NCBI RefSeq assembly: GCF_028830055.1
Contig: NZ_CP101655.1
Location: forward strand, 5,475,976-5,539,975
Direction of reading: 5' to 3'
Origin: Pseudomonas serboccidentalis
GTDB lineage: Bacteria > Pseudomonadota > Gammaproteobacteria > Pseudomonadales > Pseudomonadaceae
Length of the DNA: 64,000 nucleotides
Each line of letters opens with the position of its first letter. Position 1 is the stretch's first letter. The notes beneath the pieces are model-generated. The model saw only the letters and a program-made list of their open reading frames with translations, was not told where the DNA came from and ran no database searches. Position numbers and translations under genes: made by a program. Shown here piece after piece: positions 1-8,900 of this stretch.

Positions 1-137
1 CCCTGCAAGCGCAAGGTCAGCGACAGCTCGCGCGTACCGACCAGCCACAGCACCAGCCGCGTCGGTTCCAGCCGTCGCAGCAGCGGGCCGGCCAGGACGG
101 GAGGCAGCGGGTTCAGGTCAGCAGGTGTCGGGGACAT
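1..137 (-). CDS. N-terminal fragment of a probable PhoD-like phosphatase
   Basis: The first 45 residues of a gene running off the left edge, beginning at an ATG at 137 (MSPTPADLNPLPPVLAGP...). The segment LPPVLAGPLLRRLEPTRLVLW followed by a beta-rich stretch resembles the N-terminus of Pseudomonas alkaline phosphatase D/metallophosphatase-like proteins, which start without a signal peptide in this subfamily. Only this short piece is visible, with no metal-binding residues, so the family call is tentative. That it is coding is better supported: the frame is open to the edge and codon use is GC-rich. Confidence 0.4.
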   Translation of the reverse strand, partial: MSPTPADLNPLPPVLAGPLLRRLEPTRLVLWLVGTRELSLTLRLQ

Positions 138-209
138 TCGGGGGCAAAGCTCAAGGCGCACAGGCCGGCGATGATAGCGCAGCCGGCGCCTTGAACCCTT
201 AAACGAGGC

Positions 210-950
210 TTAAGAGTCGATCTTCTTCAGCTTCAGGTCGAGCAGTCGCCACGCGGCCTTGTCAGCATCTTTTGCGTCCACTTGTTGGACTGAGCAGTCG
301 AAACCGTAGCTGACATTGTCGCCCAACATGTTGAGAGCGCTGACGGTGCTGCTGACGGTATAGGTCTGATCCTTGAACCGTTGGCTGCTCGCGCTCTTGG
401 CACTGGCGATCGCTGTCGACGCCGAAAAGCGCATGGCACTCTTGATGAAGGGTTCGCACATCATGAACGCCATCATGGATTTGTCCGCGTTCGGATGAGA
501 GCCGGCCAATCGGCGCGAAACGGTAAAGTCGTTATGCACGTTGTCCTTGAAGTCCTTCTCCAGCAGTGAGGCGGGCAGACGCTTGCTGTAGTTCGGCAGA
601 AGTGCGGACTCGGGCGCAGAAGGCTCGTTCTGTGGTTCGCTGGCGACATAGGTCGCAAGGTTGTCGGACTCGGCAGGGGTGGATGCGATCACCGGTCTAG
701 GCTGCATTGACCGTTCTAACTCAGGCATGAGTGCCGCCGCAGCACTCTGTGTCTCGCTGCTTTGTGTTTGCGTCAGCGCCGATGGAAACAACGACAGCGT
801 GATTGACAGCACCACCATCGCCACAATAAAACCACCCGCCGCGCCAACGAGGTTGCCGTAGAAAATATTCCAGCTACCGCGGTTCTTCACCACCCAGCGC
901 CACATGAAACCCCAGGCCGCGACAAACGCCAGAAAACGCAGAAACTCCAT
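210..950 (-). CDS. Membrane-anchored hypothetical protein, paralogue of next gene
   Basis: A 246-residue protein of unknown function. The ATG at 950 has an AAAGGA ribosome site upstream. Residues 1-18 and about 33-55 are hydrophobic and flank an RGSWN motif; the second segment ends in SLFPS. The rest is a Ser/Ala/Gln-rich linker and a soluble C-terminal domain containing CEPF and CSVQQ cysteines, probably periplasmic. The first 57 residues align closely with the start of the neighbouring 120-residue protein (RG-WN---NL-GAA-GFIVAM...SLFPS), so the two are tandem paralogues sharing a membrane module with different tails. I recognise no catalytic domain. Confidence 0.75.
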   Translation of the reverse strand: MEFLRFLAFVAAWGFMWRWVVKNRGSWNIFYGNLVGAAGGFIVAMVVLSITLSLFPSALTQTQSSETQSAAAALMPELERSMQPRPVIASTPAESDNLATYVASEPQNEPSAPESALLPNYSKRLPASLLEKDFKDNVHNDFTVSRRLAGSHPNADKSMMAFMMCEPFIKSAMRFSASTAIASAKSASSQRFKDQTYTVSSTVSALNMLGDNVSYGFDCSVQQVDAKDADKAAWRLLDLKLKKIDS

Positions 951-1063
951 TCGATCCTTTCCTTAACTTCAAAACCTGAAATCAACGCACGCCCGAAGTG
1001 AACGCTGACGATGGGCGGCAAGATAACAAAACAGACGTTTAATGCCAGTGACGATAGCGGCGA

Positions 1064-1426
1064 TCAGTGAAAGTTGAGCGCAAAAAACATCAACGTCGTC
1101 ACACCGGCAGCCAATCCACAGATGCCGGCGAAAAGTTGACGGGCCAGCGGATTCTCTGGCTCAGGACGCCTGACCAGCCACATCCATACGCCCGCCAGTA
1201 CGCCGATCGTTGTGATCACTTGCAGCACGCTACTGGCCAAACCTGCTGGTGAAGGAGGCACAAACGACGGGAAAAGGCTTGAGCAGACCACCGAAAAGGT
1301 CATGGCTACGATGAAGCCGCAAGCAGCACCCGCCAGATTGGCGAGGATCAGGTTCCAGGCCCCCCGGCCCTGAACCACCCAAGCCCAAACCGCTGCCCAG
1401 ACGAAAAAGTACAACAACGCCATCAT
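1064..1426 (-). CDS. Small integral membrane protein, paralogue of the 246-residue neighbour
   Basis: A 120-residue protein with four likely membrane segments: residues 3-17, 27-52, 66-84 and 98-117. It shares the RGAWN--L-NLAGAACGFIVAM-FS...SLFPS module with the adjacent downstream gene, but ends in a second hydrophobic hairpin instead of a soluble domain. The start is one of two adjacent ATGs (1426 or 1423), preceded by GAGGT. It is 113 bases upstream of its paralogue on the same strand, so the two could be co-transcribed. Function unknown. Confidence 0.7.
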   Translation of the reverse strand: MMALLYFFVWAAVWAWVVQGRGAWNLILANLAGAACGFIVAMTFSVVCSSLFPSFVPPSPAGLASSVLQVITTIGVLAGVWMWLVRRPEPENPLARQLFAGICGLAAGVTTLMFFALNFH

Positions 1427-1551
1427 GGTGTTTTTTACCTCTGAAAATTGATCTCCATCGAGGCGCTGGCGACCTCTTCATTGGCAGTGGACGGCAAGAT
1501 ATCAAAATAGTAGCTTCGCGCCACTTTCTTGATTCCTGTAATGGACTACTC

Positions 1552-2301
1552 ATGTCAAAAGCCGCTTCTGCGCTGCGCCTGCTTTGTGCAATCACGCTCG
1601 CCACCGCCATTACCCCGGCACTCGCTGCCTGGAAAGAGCCGCCGGAGAGCAGTTGGCAGTATTACCTCGCCAGCTGTCAGCGAATGCAGCAAAAAATGGC
1701 CGACGTCCAGAGCGGTCGCGTATCTGGCGCCATTGAGGTGATAGGCGATCTGGAAAACAGCCTGCGAATTATCAATGAGCGCCGCTCGAACCTGACGCCC
1801 CAGTACTTGGGCTCGCAAGAGTTCGCACAATGCGAAAACGTCGCCGCCCAGGCGGAAGCGACGATAGCCCAAGGCAGAGCCGACTTCGCCGCCAAAATGA
1901 ACCAGTCCGCCGAGCAAGGCCGCATCGCCCACCAGAACTCGCCCGCCTATCAACGCGCGCGTTCACTCGGCTACAGCGATGTCGGCGACATCTCCTTCCT
2001 CAAACTGCACGAAGACATGGACGGCGAAGCACGCCTGAAAACCATGCTGATCACCGTCGATGAAGTCTGCGGCCAATACTTTCGCGCAACGCAGTATGTG
2101 AAACCGTATGTGATCTACACCGTTCGCCCGTCGGATGGCGGCTGTGGTGAAGAAAAACGCGTGGCAATCGTCGGTGGTCGGTCGGTGGAGAAGGGTGATT
2201 ACATCGATGAGCGGGGAGAGTTTCAGTATGTGGGCTGGAAGAAAATTGTCGGTGCGGATGGATTTGCAACGGATATTCGGGTGTTGAAGGCTCGGCGCTG
2301 A
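1552..2301 (+). CDS. Secreted hypothetical protein
   Basis: A 249-residue protein with a clear Sec signal peptide: a positive start (MSK), a hydrophobic core LRLLCAITLATAI and an ALA/AW cleavage site near residue 25. The mature part has a helical N-terminal half (COQ..KMADV..; repeated Gln/Ala-rich helices around residues 50-125) and a C-terminal half with four cysteines (VCGQY, GGCGEE, CENV, CQRM), suggesting disulfides in the periplasm. It is divergent from the two membrane paralogues. No family is recognised. Confidence 0.7.
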   Translation: MSKAASALRLLCAITLATAITPALAAWKEPPESSWQYYLASCQRMQQKMADVQSGRVSGAIEVIGDLENSLRIINERRSNLTPQYLGSQEFAQCENVAAQAEATIAQGRADFAAKMNQSAEQGRIAHQNSPAYQRARSLGYSDVGDISFLKLHEDMDGEARLKTMLITVDEVCGQYFRATQYVKPYVIYTVRPSDGGCGEEKRVAIVGGRSVEKGDYIDERGEFQYVGWKKIVGADGFATDIRVLKARR

Positions 2302-2320
2302 TAAAGAAGAAACACCATCA

Positions 2321-2337
2321 ATGGCTGACAGAGCCAT
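2321..2337 (+). terminator. Small hairpin after the secreted-protein gene
   Basis: ATGGCT (2321-2326) and AGCCAT (2332-2337) form a 6-bp stem with a 5-base loop, followed by GGCTTTATTAATT. The T tract is interrupted, so this is at best a weak intrinsic terminator. Confidence 0.3.
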
Positions 2338-2365
2338 GGCTTTATTAATTATGTGAGTTTTGTTT

Positions 2366-3079
2366 ATGCAAGTATCTGGCGGGTTTGAGTGGCGGGCGTC
2401 GTATCTCCGTGAGGGCTGGAAAGGAAGAGCATCCATAGCGTTTCTGGGTTTTGTCTTGTATTGGCTGATGCAAGTCGCAGGTGGATATGTTTTCCGAGAG
2501 AGTTCCGGTGAGTTCCTGGTCGTGGTGGGGGCTCATCTGGTTGCCTGCATTGTGATGGTATTGCTGTTTTGCTTGCTTCGAAGAATGCACCCGATCGGAA
2601 ACCGTTTCAAAGGTGAGGGTTTTTCGAGCAAGGCCTTATGGATGGGGCTTGCAAGTGTGGCGTTGCTGTATGTGGCCAGCTATGCGTTTTCAAAATGGAT
2701 AGGGCAACCTCCCGAGCCATTTATGCAGCAGTTCATGAGCGCGCTGCAGGCAGGATCGATCTATAACAGTGGGATATTGCTGTTTCTTATTCTTGTACTG
2801 GCGCCATTGGGTGAAGAATTGGCTTTCCGTCATTTCCTGATCAATCTGTTTGCCTTCAAGAAGACGTTTTGGCGATACGCCGCAATCCTGTTTTCAGCCC
2901 TGCTGTTTACAGCCATTCATTGGCAGTATTCGTTCAAAACTACCCTCGTTTCTCTGTTTGTTCTGGCGCTGATGTTGGCGATTGCCAGGCTCGCAACAGG
3001 GGGGCTGTTGTTGCCGATGATCATGCACGGCTTCGCCGGCCTGCTGGCGGTCGGACTTTATCCGTTTTTTTATTCCTGA
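2366..3079 (+). CDS. CPBP-family intramembrane metalloprotease
   Basis: A polytopic inner-membrane protein of the CPBP (CAAX protease / bacteriocin-processing) family. The diagnostic motifs are present: EELAFRH (the EExxxR motif), FTAIHW (second His motif) and MIMHGFAG (third His motif). At least six hydrophobic segments are visible. I chose the ATG at 2366 because a GTGAG sits eight bases upstream; a TTG at 2360 would be too close to it. The family includes Rce1-like proteases and immunity-type proteins; its substrate here cannot be told from context. Confidence 0.85.
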   Translation: MQVSGGFEWRASYLREGWKGRASIAFLGFVLYWLMQVAGGYVFRESSGEFLVVVGAHLVACIVMVLLFCLLRRMHPIGNRFKGEGFSSKALWMGLASVALLYVASYAFSKWIGQPPEPFMQQFMSALQAGSIYNSGILLFLILVLAPLGEELAFRHFLINLFAFKKTFWRYAAILFSALLFTAIHWQYSFKTTLVSLFVLALMLAIARLATGGLLLPMIMHGFAGLLAVGLYPFFYS

Positions 3080-3142
3080 TCTGCCACAGGCGCGGCGAGA
3101 GCTTTTGCTGACCGGAGGTCGCAGGCGCCCGTGTAGGAAGTA

Positions 3143-3174
3143 ATCGGGGAGGGAGTATCAACTTCCTCCCCGAT
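3143..3174 (+). terminator. Hairpin between convergent genes
   Basis: ATCGGGGAGG (3143-3152) pairs perfectly with CCTCCCCGAT (3165-3174) across a 12-base loop. It sits between the stops of the protease gene and the convergent hypothetical gene. There is no strong T tract on either side, so it may terminate weakly or act as an mRNA-stabilising end. Confidence 0.5.
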
Positions 3175-3178
3175 CAAA

Positions 3179-3508
3179 CTACTGAATATCCTTCAGGTAG
3201 TTCGTGAGCAGAACCACGGGTTGCTGCAGCTGTTCAACAGATTCAGCCTGACTGAACGCCATCGACAGTTTGTGCAGCTCGCGGCCCAAGGGTTTCTCGA
3301 TCCCACCCACCGCACTCATCGCCAATTCAAGGCACTCATTCAGCTTAAACTGAATGGTCTCGACATCCCCGCGCCGCACCAGCAATTCGAACACGTCTTT
3401 CTGATAGTCACCCATGACCATGTCATCCCGCAAAATCGGGCTCAGGCCTTCTTCCTCGTAAGCGAGCTTGAGGGAGAAAAGGGCGACTGTTTCCAGTGAC
3501 GTTTCCAT
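3179..3508 (-). CDS. Hypothetical protein, helical, 109 residues
   Basis: Starts at the ATG at 3508 (METSLETVALFS), which has AAAGGA at good spacing; a longer upstream reading would run into REP DNA and is rejected. The protein is acidic and predicted to be almost all helix, with no cysteines, signal or membrane segment. I recognise no family. It is the last chromosomal gene before the tRNA-integrated island, and a REP element lies just upstream. Confidence 0.65.
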   Translation of the reverse strand: METSLETVALFSLKLAYEEEGLSPILRDDMVMGDYQKDVFELLVRRGDVETIQFKLNECLELAMSAVGGIEKPLGRELHKLSMAFSQAESVEQLQQPVVLLTNYLKDIQ

Positions 3509-3550
3509 GCAATGAATCCTTTGAGATGTCCTGTCGGTGGAGCGGAGGAA

Positions 3551-3585
3551 GATCAAAAGATCGCAGCCTTCGGCAGCTCCTACAC
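3551..3585. repeat. REP element, GATC-type, single copy
   Basis: GATCAAAAGATCGCAGCCTTCGGCAGCTCCTAC is the common Pseudomonas REP sequence, here as a single unit just outside the left boundary of the island. Confidence 0.85.
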
Positions 3586-3607
3586 GGGAGGCACTTTCCG
3601 GCAGACG

Positions 3608-3636
3608 AAAAAAAGGCCTTGCTAAGCAAGACCTTT
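3608..3636 (-). terminator. Displaced tRNA terminator at left island boundary
   Basis: On the minus strand this reads AAAGGTCTTGCT / AGCAAGGCCTTTTTTT, a strong stem with a T tract. It lies directly outside the duplicated tRNA-Leu 3' end but follows no gene. The simplest reading is that it was the original terminator of tRNA-Leu, pushed 15 kb away when the island integrated. Confidence 0.6.
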
Positions 3637-3644
3637 CTTAATTT

Positions 3645-3663
3645 TGGTGCCGAGGGAGACTCG
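3645..3663 (-). repeat. Left attachment site (attL): copy of tRNA-Leu 3' end
   Basis: TGGTGCCGAGGGAGACTCG repeats the 3' end (T-arm, acceptor strand and CCA) of the tRNA-Leu at 19040-19124. A 14-base core, CCGAGGGAGACTCG, is identical at 3650-3663 and 19047-19060. Two bases of the acceptor strand are missing here, as expected for a non-functional leftover copy. Confidence 0.75.
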
Positions 3664-3707
3664 TGCGTTCTATATAATTCGTGGCTTGCGGACAAATTAT
3701 ACAGTGA

Positions 3708-3727
3708 GGGATACAGATAGGGATACA
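3708..3727 (+). repeat. Left-end GGGATACA repeats (candidate integrase arm sites)
   Basis: GGGATACA occurs at 3708-3715 and 3720-3727. The same octamer occurs in a cluster at 18906-18933 beside the integrase. Repeats shared by both ends of an integrative element, just inside att, are what arm-type integrase or excisionase sites look like. Confidence 0.5.
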
Positions 3728-3750
3728 AGCTGTTCCTTGCTATTCGTATC

Positions 3751-4638
3751 TCACGTCGGATCGATATTTAGTTTGAAAAGGACGTCATCGGTTGATGCCT
3801 GGTAACAGCTGACGTGAGCGAGCATCGAGTTTTCGCCGATCAGTTCAAGAAATTTTGCCCTAATGGCCTGGGGCATGCGAGCTCCTAGTATCACAGACTT
3901 GATGCAGGAGGAGGGGAACTCAAAAAGGTGGTAGGTTTTCTCGTGAACCGACAGGACCGTTGTAGCGTCATTCAAGTCCACCATCATTCGCCACTCTCGT
4001 TCGTAGGACCAATGCTCGCTCTTCGTGAGCATGGCTTTCATATCGGCATTATCGAAGATCAGTGATGGCCTGACATTTGAGTATTTAACAGGCCTGAGGT
4101 GCCTGAATTCATCTTTTGCAGATCGCCGCTGATTAAAAAAAACTGACTCTGGATCGAATTCGATCACAAAGCCCTCATGGGAGCACGCGTAGTGCGCCCA
4201 CATCAAAATGTCGTCGGGTTTCTCCGTCAGGCAAAGAATACCAACTCTGTTTTCCATTACTTGATTAAAGCGTGAGTGAAGGGCAGGAGTTAGCTCCTTC
4301 AGGATTTTGAGAAAGCCATTATCTTTCGAAAGCAATTGAGCTCGCGCCCGAGACTCAATTTGCCTTTTCGTCGCTTGATTCCTAAAGGGGGGAGGTAGCT
4401 CGGCGAGCGTCTCTTCGATCAGGGCGGGCAGCAGCTCATCGACCATAGCCCACATCGATTCGTCTGATTCATAAAGGCGTACAGGGGGCTTCAGCTCAAA
4501 CGGGTCATTAAGGTTGAGCGAAGAGGAGAAGCAAATTTTGCACGCCTCCAAGACATCGATCCGGTCGGAATGTAGATATTTGAACAGTCGCGGCGGTGTC
4601 GTCTGGGAAGAAGCGTCAGATTCACTCGGGCTTTGCAT
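3751..4638 (-). CDS. DUF2971 domain protein
   Basis: A 295-residue protein with the hallmarks of DUF2971. Near residue 17 it has LFKYL, then LEACKICFSSSLNLNDPFELK (the F.S...NDPFE motif), and in the middle GILCLTEKPDDILMWAHYACSHEGFVIEFD (the C.T......MW.HYA..H.G..I.F. block). The biochemical role of the family is unknown, but it turns up often on mobile elements. It is the cargo gene nearest attL. The start ATG overlaps the end of the upstream 76-residue gene by 17 bases, so the pair is probably translated together. Confidence 0.85.
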   Translation of the reverse strand: MQSPSESDASSQTTPPRLFKYLHSDRIDVLEACKICFSSSLNLNDPFELKPPVRLYESDESMWAMVDELLPALIEETLAELPPPFRNQATKRQIESRARAQLLSKDNGFLKILKELTPALHSRFNQVMENRVGILCLTEKPDDILMWAHYACSHEGFVIEFDPESVFFNQRRSAKDEFRHLRPVKYSNVRPSLIFDNADMKAMLTKSEHWSYEREWRMMVDLNDATTVLSVHEKTYHLFEFPSSCIKSVILGARMPQAIRAKFLELIGENSMLAHVSCYQASTDDVLFKLNIDPT

Positions 4639-4852
4639 CAGAGCCAGCCTCAGCAGAAAGTGAGATTAAGGCGAGAGTCAGAAACCCTTCATTCCTATCC
4701 AAAGCAGCCAGGGCGCCTCGAACGTTATCAGCCACGTCTATGGAGCCACGTTGTTCAACCCAGTTCGAAAGCTCTTCTACAGCAGCCCCTAACGCGATTT
4801 GGTTTTCGTTGATGCGTTTTAGTACCGAAACCAGTAGTGCTTTGTCTTCCAT
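4622..4852 (-). CDS. Small acidic protein paired with DUF2971 gene
   Basis: A 76-residue acidic, helical protein (MEDKALLVSVLKRINENQIALG...). Its last 17 bases overlap the start of the DUF2971 gene on the same strand. That overlap and its normal amino-acid make-up support a real gene. It has no recognised domain; a helper or an antitoxin-like partner of the DUF2971 protein is conceivable, but nothing in the sequence proves it. Confidence 0.6.
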   Translation of the reverse strand: MEDKALLVSVLKRINENQIALGAAVEELSNWVEQRGSIDVADNVRGALAALDRNEGFLTLALISLSAEAGSDAKPE

Positions 4853-5066
4853 GAATTGTTCCCATTTTTCAGCCTGCGGTCAGCGAACGTTCCAGTCAAT
4901 GAGCCTAGTCCAAGCATCGTATGCCGGCGGTTACCCAAATACCACTGGGGACCCTGAGAGTATTCTTCTTACACGGGGTCGGAAACCCGCGGGATCTTGT
5001 TAGCGGCACAACTTTAAGCTTATTGAATTTCAATCATTGAAATCGAAAGGGTTTCGTTTGAAAAAG

Positions 5067-5095
5067 GCCATCGTTACAGGGGCGGTAACGATGGC
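5067..5095 (-). terminator. Strong minus-strand terminator with no gene upstream
   Basis: GCCATCGTTAC (5067-5077) and GTAACGATGGC (5085-5095) form a perfect 11-bp stem with a 7-base loop. On the minus strand it is followed by CTTTTTC. No minus-strand gene is visible between here and 5970, so it either ends an RNA or is a relic. Confidence 0.6.
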
Positions 5096-5454
5096 TTGTT
5101 GTGTTGATGATTCCGCACGTCTTCGGTCGTCAACCGTGGCAACCTGTCAACCAATGCAAAAAAATCAACCGGCCTCAAGATCACGCGGGTTTTATGCCCC
5201 GGGTCGTTTAGAAATACCCAGACTCCCCCGGCTACCTCCCAGTACCTTGTGCAAGTGCACTGTTGAGCTGCGTGTTCATCTAGTTCACCAGTTCACTAAG
5301 CTGGGCACCTGTCCGCTGACACCGTCCCGCGGTTACCGACCCGTGTCTCAAACCTAGTCTCAGGGGCTCCGGCACAACATGGGGAAAACGCCTGATATCG
5401 CTGGCGGCGATTGATGCCTCCGGGGAGTGGGGATCCGAAACCGTGAATAGATTG

Positions 5455-5577
5455 GTGTTACTGAAGTTACGGGTGTAACGAAGCGGGGTAAGTGCCTGTA
5501 TTTATTGGATATGGACAAAGTAACATTCGCTTTGTGTGCGCGTTTTGATGAGTGTTACTAGTCCAATAGGTGTAACG
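5455..5577. repeat. Two GTGTTAC-N11-GTGTAACG sites
   Basis: GTGTTAC at 5455-5461 and GTGTAACG at 5473-5480 are separated by 11 bases; GTGTTAC at 5552-5558 and GTGTAACG at 5570-5577 are also separated by exactly 11 bases, with different spacer sequence. The same half-sites cluster at 17481-17603. This is the pattern of a sequence-specific DNA-binding protein, either an operator or replication iterons. Confidence 0.55.
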
Positions 5578-5970
5578 CTTGAAAGTTGAAAGGTAGAGGC
5601 TTGAAGGCAGCACTTACAAGGCAGAAAAGGGAGGGGCGGCCCTTTCTAATAATGTGGTCGAGAATGCCATACGTTCCGACACTCAGAGTGAATAGTGGAT
5701 TGACTTCCACAGAAAAGACCACGCTTGGCAGGGCTTCGGCAGGCCTTGGAAGGCGACGCGGCTAACCGCCCAGAGAACCACGATGAGCCGGCCACAAAGG
5801 GCGTGACCTGTGAGTACATCCGCTTAGCTAAAATAGCGCATTGACGTTTTGTGTGGCTTGGGGCAATTTGCCTTCATGTGAATCTCTGCCGGCCCTTCAC
5901 AAAAGGGCCAGGGTGGCTTCCGGCGTTATGATCATGGAGGCGAGGATAATGAAGGTTAAGGAGCAATAGA

Positions 5971-8900
5971 ATGGTTGAAATTAAAGTAATTACTTTGAAT
6001 GCAGTTCCTAACTCCTTAATTACTAGTATCGAAAGTCGGGACGTATCTCTTTGGGTTAGAGATATCGATAATAATAAGTTCTCAGCTGAGACGTTAGCAA
6101 AGTTTATTGGGCTGCCATGGCGCTCGGTGTTCATGGAGTCCTACTGCCCAGAGGTAATAAAGTTACTTGAGAGTTCGCTAAGCTTTGAAGCATCAGAGAC
6201 TCGAAAGCGCGGTTTTATACAGGTTGTTGATAGCGACCCCTCAGCTATAACTTTGCCTCATAGATGTTTGCCTCTCTACCTTTTATCTGGCAGATCTTCC
6301 CTCCAGACAAATGATTTCAAAAGTAAGCTTCGACGAATGTCGATGCTAAATGTATTACAAGAGTCTCAAGTCAGAAACGTTTTGGTAATAGGCGAGGGCG
6401 TGGATGCAGTTCCTGCTGCATTAGGCGAGCTTTGGGATTCGGGATTTAAATCTTATCTCACGGTATGTACAACTGTTCCAGGCGCTATTAACCTTTTGGA
6501 GCAGTGGGTTGATAAGCATGGCGATACCCATACAGCAAACTTTTTACATCGAAGTATAGATGAATTAAGTGTGGAGGTTGTTAGCAGGTATCACGAAACA
6601 TACCCAGATACTGCTACTATGGTAAGGATGAGGCAGAGAGACGGTGGTTTTCGAAATGTCGATCTATCCTCTGCTGATGACCCTCAGCGTCCAATCTCTG
6701 AAAATTATAGCATCATCCAATTAAAAGATTTATCGCCGCTGGTTCCAGAAGATTTACCTGAAGAGGAATTTATTGATTTTTTTAAAAACTCTGAGGATTC
6801 TTGGAAGCCCTACGCTGCAGGGGTGCCTTGGATTAGAGATAAAGCAGCTTCAAGGAAGTTGACAGGCTACATGAATCGCCTGGACGCAACAGGTGCTGAC
6901 GATAACTGTATTGCATATATCGCATCTGAGTCAGGCGCCGGCGGAACTACATTAGCTCGTGCTCTCGCATGGGAGCTAGCACGCGAGGGATACCCGGTAC
7001 TCATAGCTAAACACTTGCCATTTACTCCTGATGCGTTAAGTGTTTCAAATTTCCTTACTCGTGCGCACGAGTGCTTTGAGACTGGGGCGTCGGCGGTAGT
7101 GGATTCGGGGGAGGGGGAGGTTGTTACCACCAAGGGTAGCGCATCCAAGAGGTACGAAACTCCTTGGGTAATATTGTTTGATAGCTTGCATTGGCAAGGG
7201 CGCGACGCGGAGTTGCAAAGGTTTAATCAAGAATTAATTAAATCCGGCCGTCCAGCTTGTCTATTGGTTGTGACCGGCACTGTTCTTGGTCTTTCTTATT
7301 ATAGTTCCGTATTCAAGAAGCTTGCCGAGCTTAATCATGCGATCGATGAGGAGAGTACCCGTGATTTGGGGCGTCATCTCAATAAGTTTTTGAAAGTTTA
7401 TGGGAAAGTAAGAAATGAAGCTCAGTGGAATAACTTTTATAAGTCCCACTCAGTCGAATATATAGAGGGAGTAGCAGCTTTTTGGGTTGCGCTCTCATTT
7501 TGGATACAAGGGCAGTACGATCTGTCTGAATCTATACAGACTTGGATGTATCGTAATTTTAAAGAGTCAACCGACAGCGTCCTCATCCAGCGCGCAGTAG
7601 TTGAAATTGCGGCGCTGAGTTCGGAGCGTCTCCCTTTGCCTGAAGGTCTTCTGATTTCCGAGCCAGGCCAATGGCCTACCTCTCATTTATTAGAAGACCA
7701 GAGGGCGGCGCTGTCATCGCTTGGGTTAGTGAAGGTCGCCGCTAATGGCGAGCGATACTGGGCTCTTACTCACGATATTCTTGGGCGCTTTCTGCTAAAT
7801 GCAATATTTTACGATAATGCAATGAAAATTCTTTTAGGGCTGGATGCAGCACGGGATGCCGAGCATCTAAGGTTTTTGGTCCTAGAGCAGATATCACAAA
7901 AGTCTCAGCTTGGGGAGGTCCGTTACAGAACCATCGGTGAAGATTTTTCTAAGTCTATTTTTAAAATTGACCCAGCACATGGTCGCGCTAATTTTCTATT
8001 TTTTTGGCGAGAGGTACTTGATGCCTTAGATCGTATGCCGTCAGGTTTGCGTAATACTAGTAGGGTTTTTCGGCACCATACAGCTATTTCAAGGCGGCGG
8101 ATTGCAAAGATTGATGAGCGTAGTAATACCGTCAGTAGTCTTGAAAGGAAAGAGTTACTTCAGGCCGCGATTGTGGATATTCGGTATGCGCTTGAGTTTA
8201 TACAGTATGAGCCAGGCTCGGAGCCGGATATAAATTTATATAACTCTTTGGCTAATGCGTATTTAGACTTGGCTCGAATCCAGACAGCTCTGGAAGAGCC
8301 AAAGCCAGATATTATCGAAAATATGTTGTTGGCTAGTGTCGCCACGAAAAAGGCATACGATCAAAATCCGAGCAGTCCATTTGTAATTGAGACGTATGTT
8401 AAGCATTTATTGGAAGAAGCATCGCTAGCGCCAGTGGAAAGCGCTATTGGCCACTGCGTAGAAATATTAGGGGTGTTGTTCTCGGCGCTATCGTCAAATT
8501 CTCATACTAGGCGAAATGTACAGCTGCAAAGTCTAGCGGATGAAGCAATACGTAAGTTGTTCAGGCTAAGTCCTTTCGATTTGGCGGCAAAGGAGCCTGA
8601 GAATGCTATTGATATGCTCGTTAATGCATGGAAGATTTTGGCCCGTGACTTTCCTGATTTAGAGAGAATGGATTTCTCTATGGTCTCTAAGGAAACTAGA
8701 TCAGAAGCTATTGATCTTTTGTCTCACTCTTTGGGTGTTGGAAATATCCAGGTCCTTAGTCTACGTTATGAACTGATTTCTCTCAATGAGCCTTATGGTT
8801 ATAAAGGGCAGCTTGAGATATTGGAGCAAATAGTATCTTCGAATTACCGCGCTCCGCTTCAGCTAAGCTTGGAGTACGCAATTTTACTATTTCAGGTAGG

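Larger units (their letters stand above)
4853..5970. other. Gene-poor stretch with hairpins and repeats
   Basis: About 1.1 kb with no convincing gene. A 106-codon frame at 5037-5357 has implausible composition and no ribosome site. The stretch holds a minus-strand terminator (5067-5095), two spaced GTGTTAC/GTGTAACG sites (5455-5577), a GGCCCTT/AAGGGCC hairpin (about 5893-5911) and a 13-codon frame (5928-5969) ending one base before the NTPase ATG. It may contain the promoter of the NTPase operon, an untranslated RNA on the minus strand, and replication or regulator sites. Confidence 0.55.

Noticed and set aside
5037..5357. 106-codon frame in the island spacer
   Set aside because: No ribosome site, starts within a terminator hairpin, composition not protein-like.
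5928..5969. 13-codon frame just before the NTPase gene
   Set aside because: Could be a coupling leader, but too short to support as a gene; mentioned only in the spacer entry.
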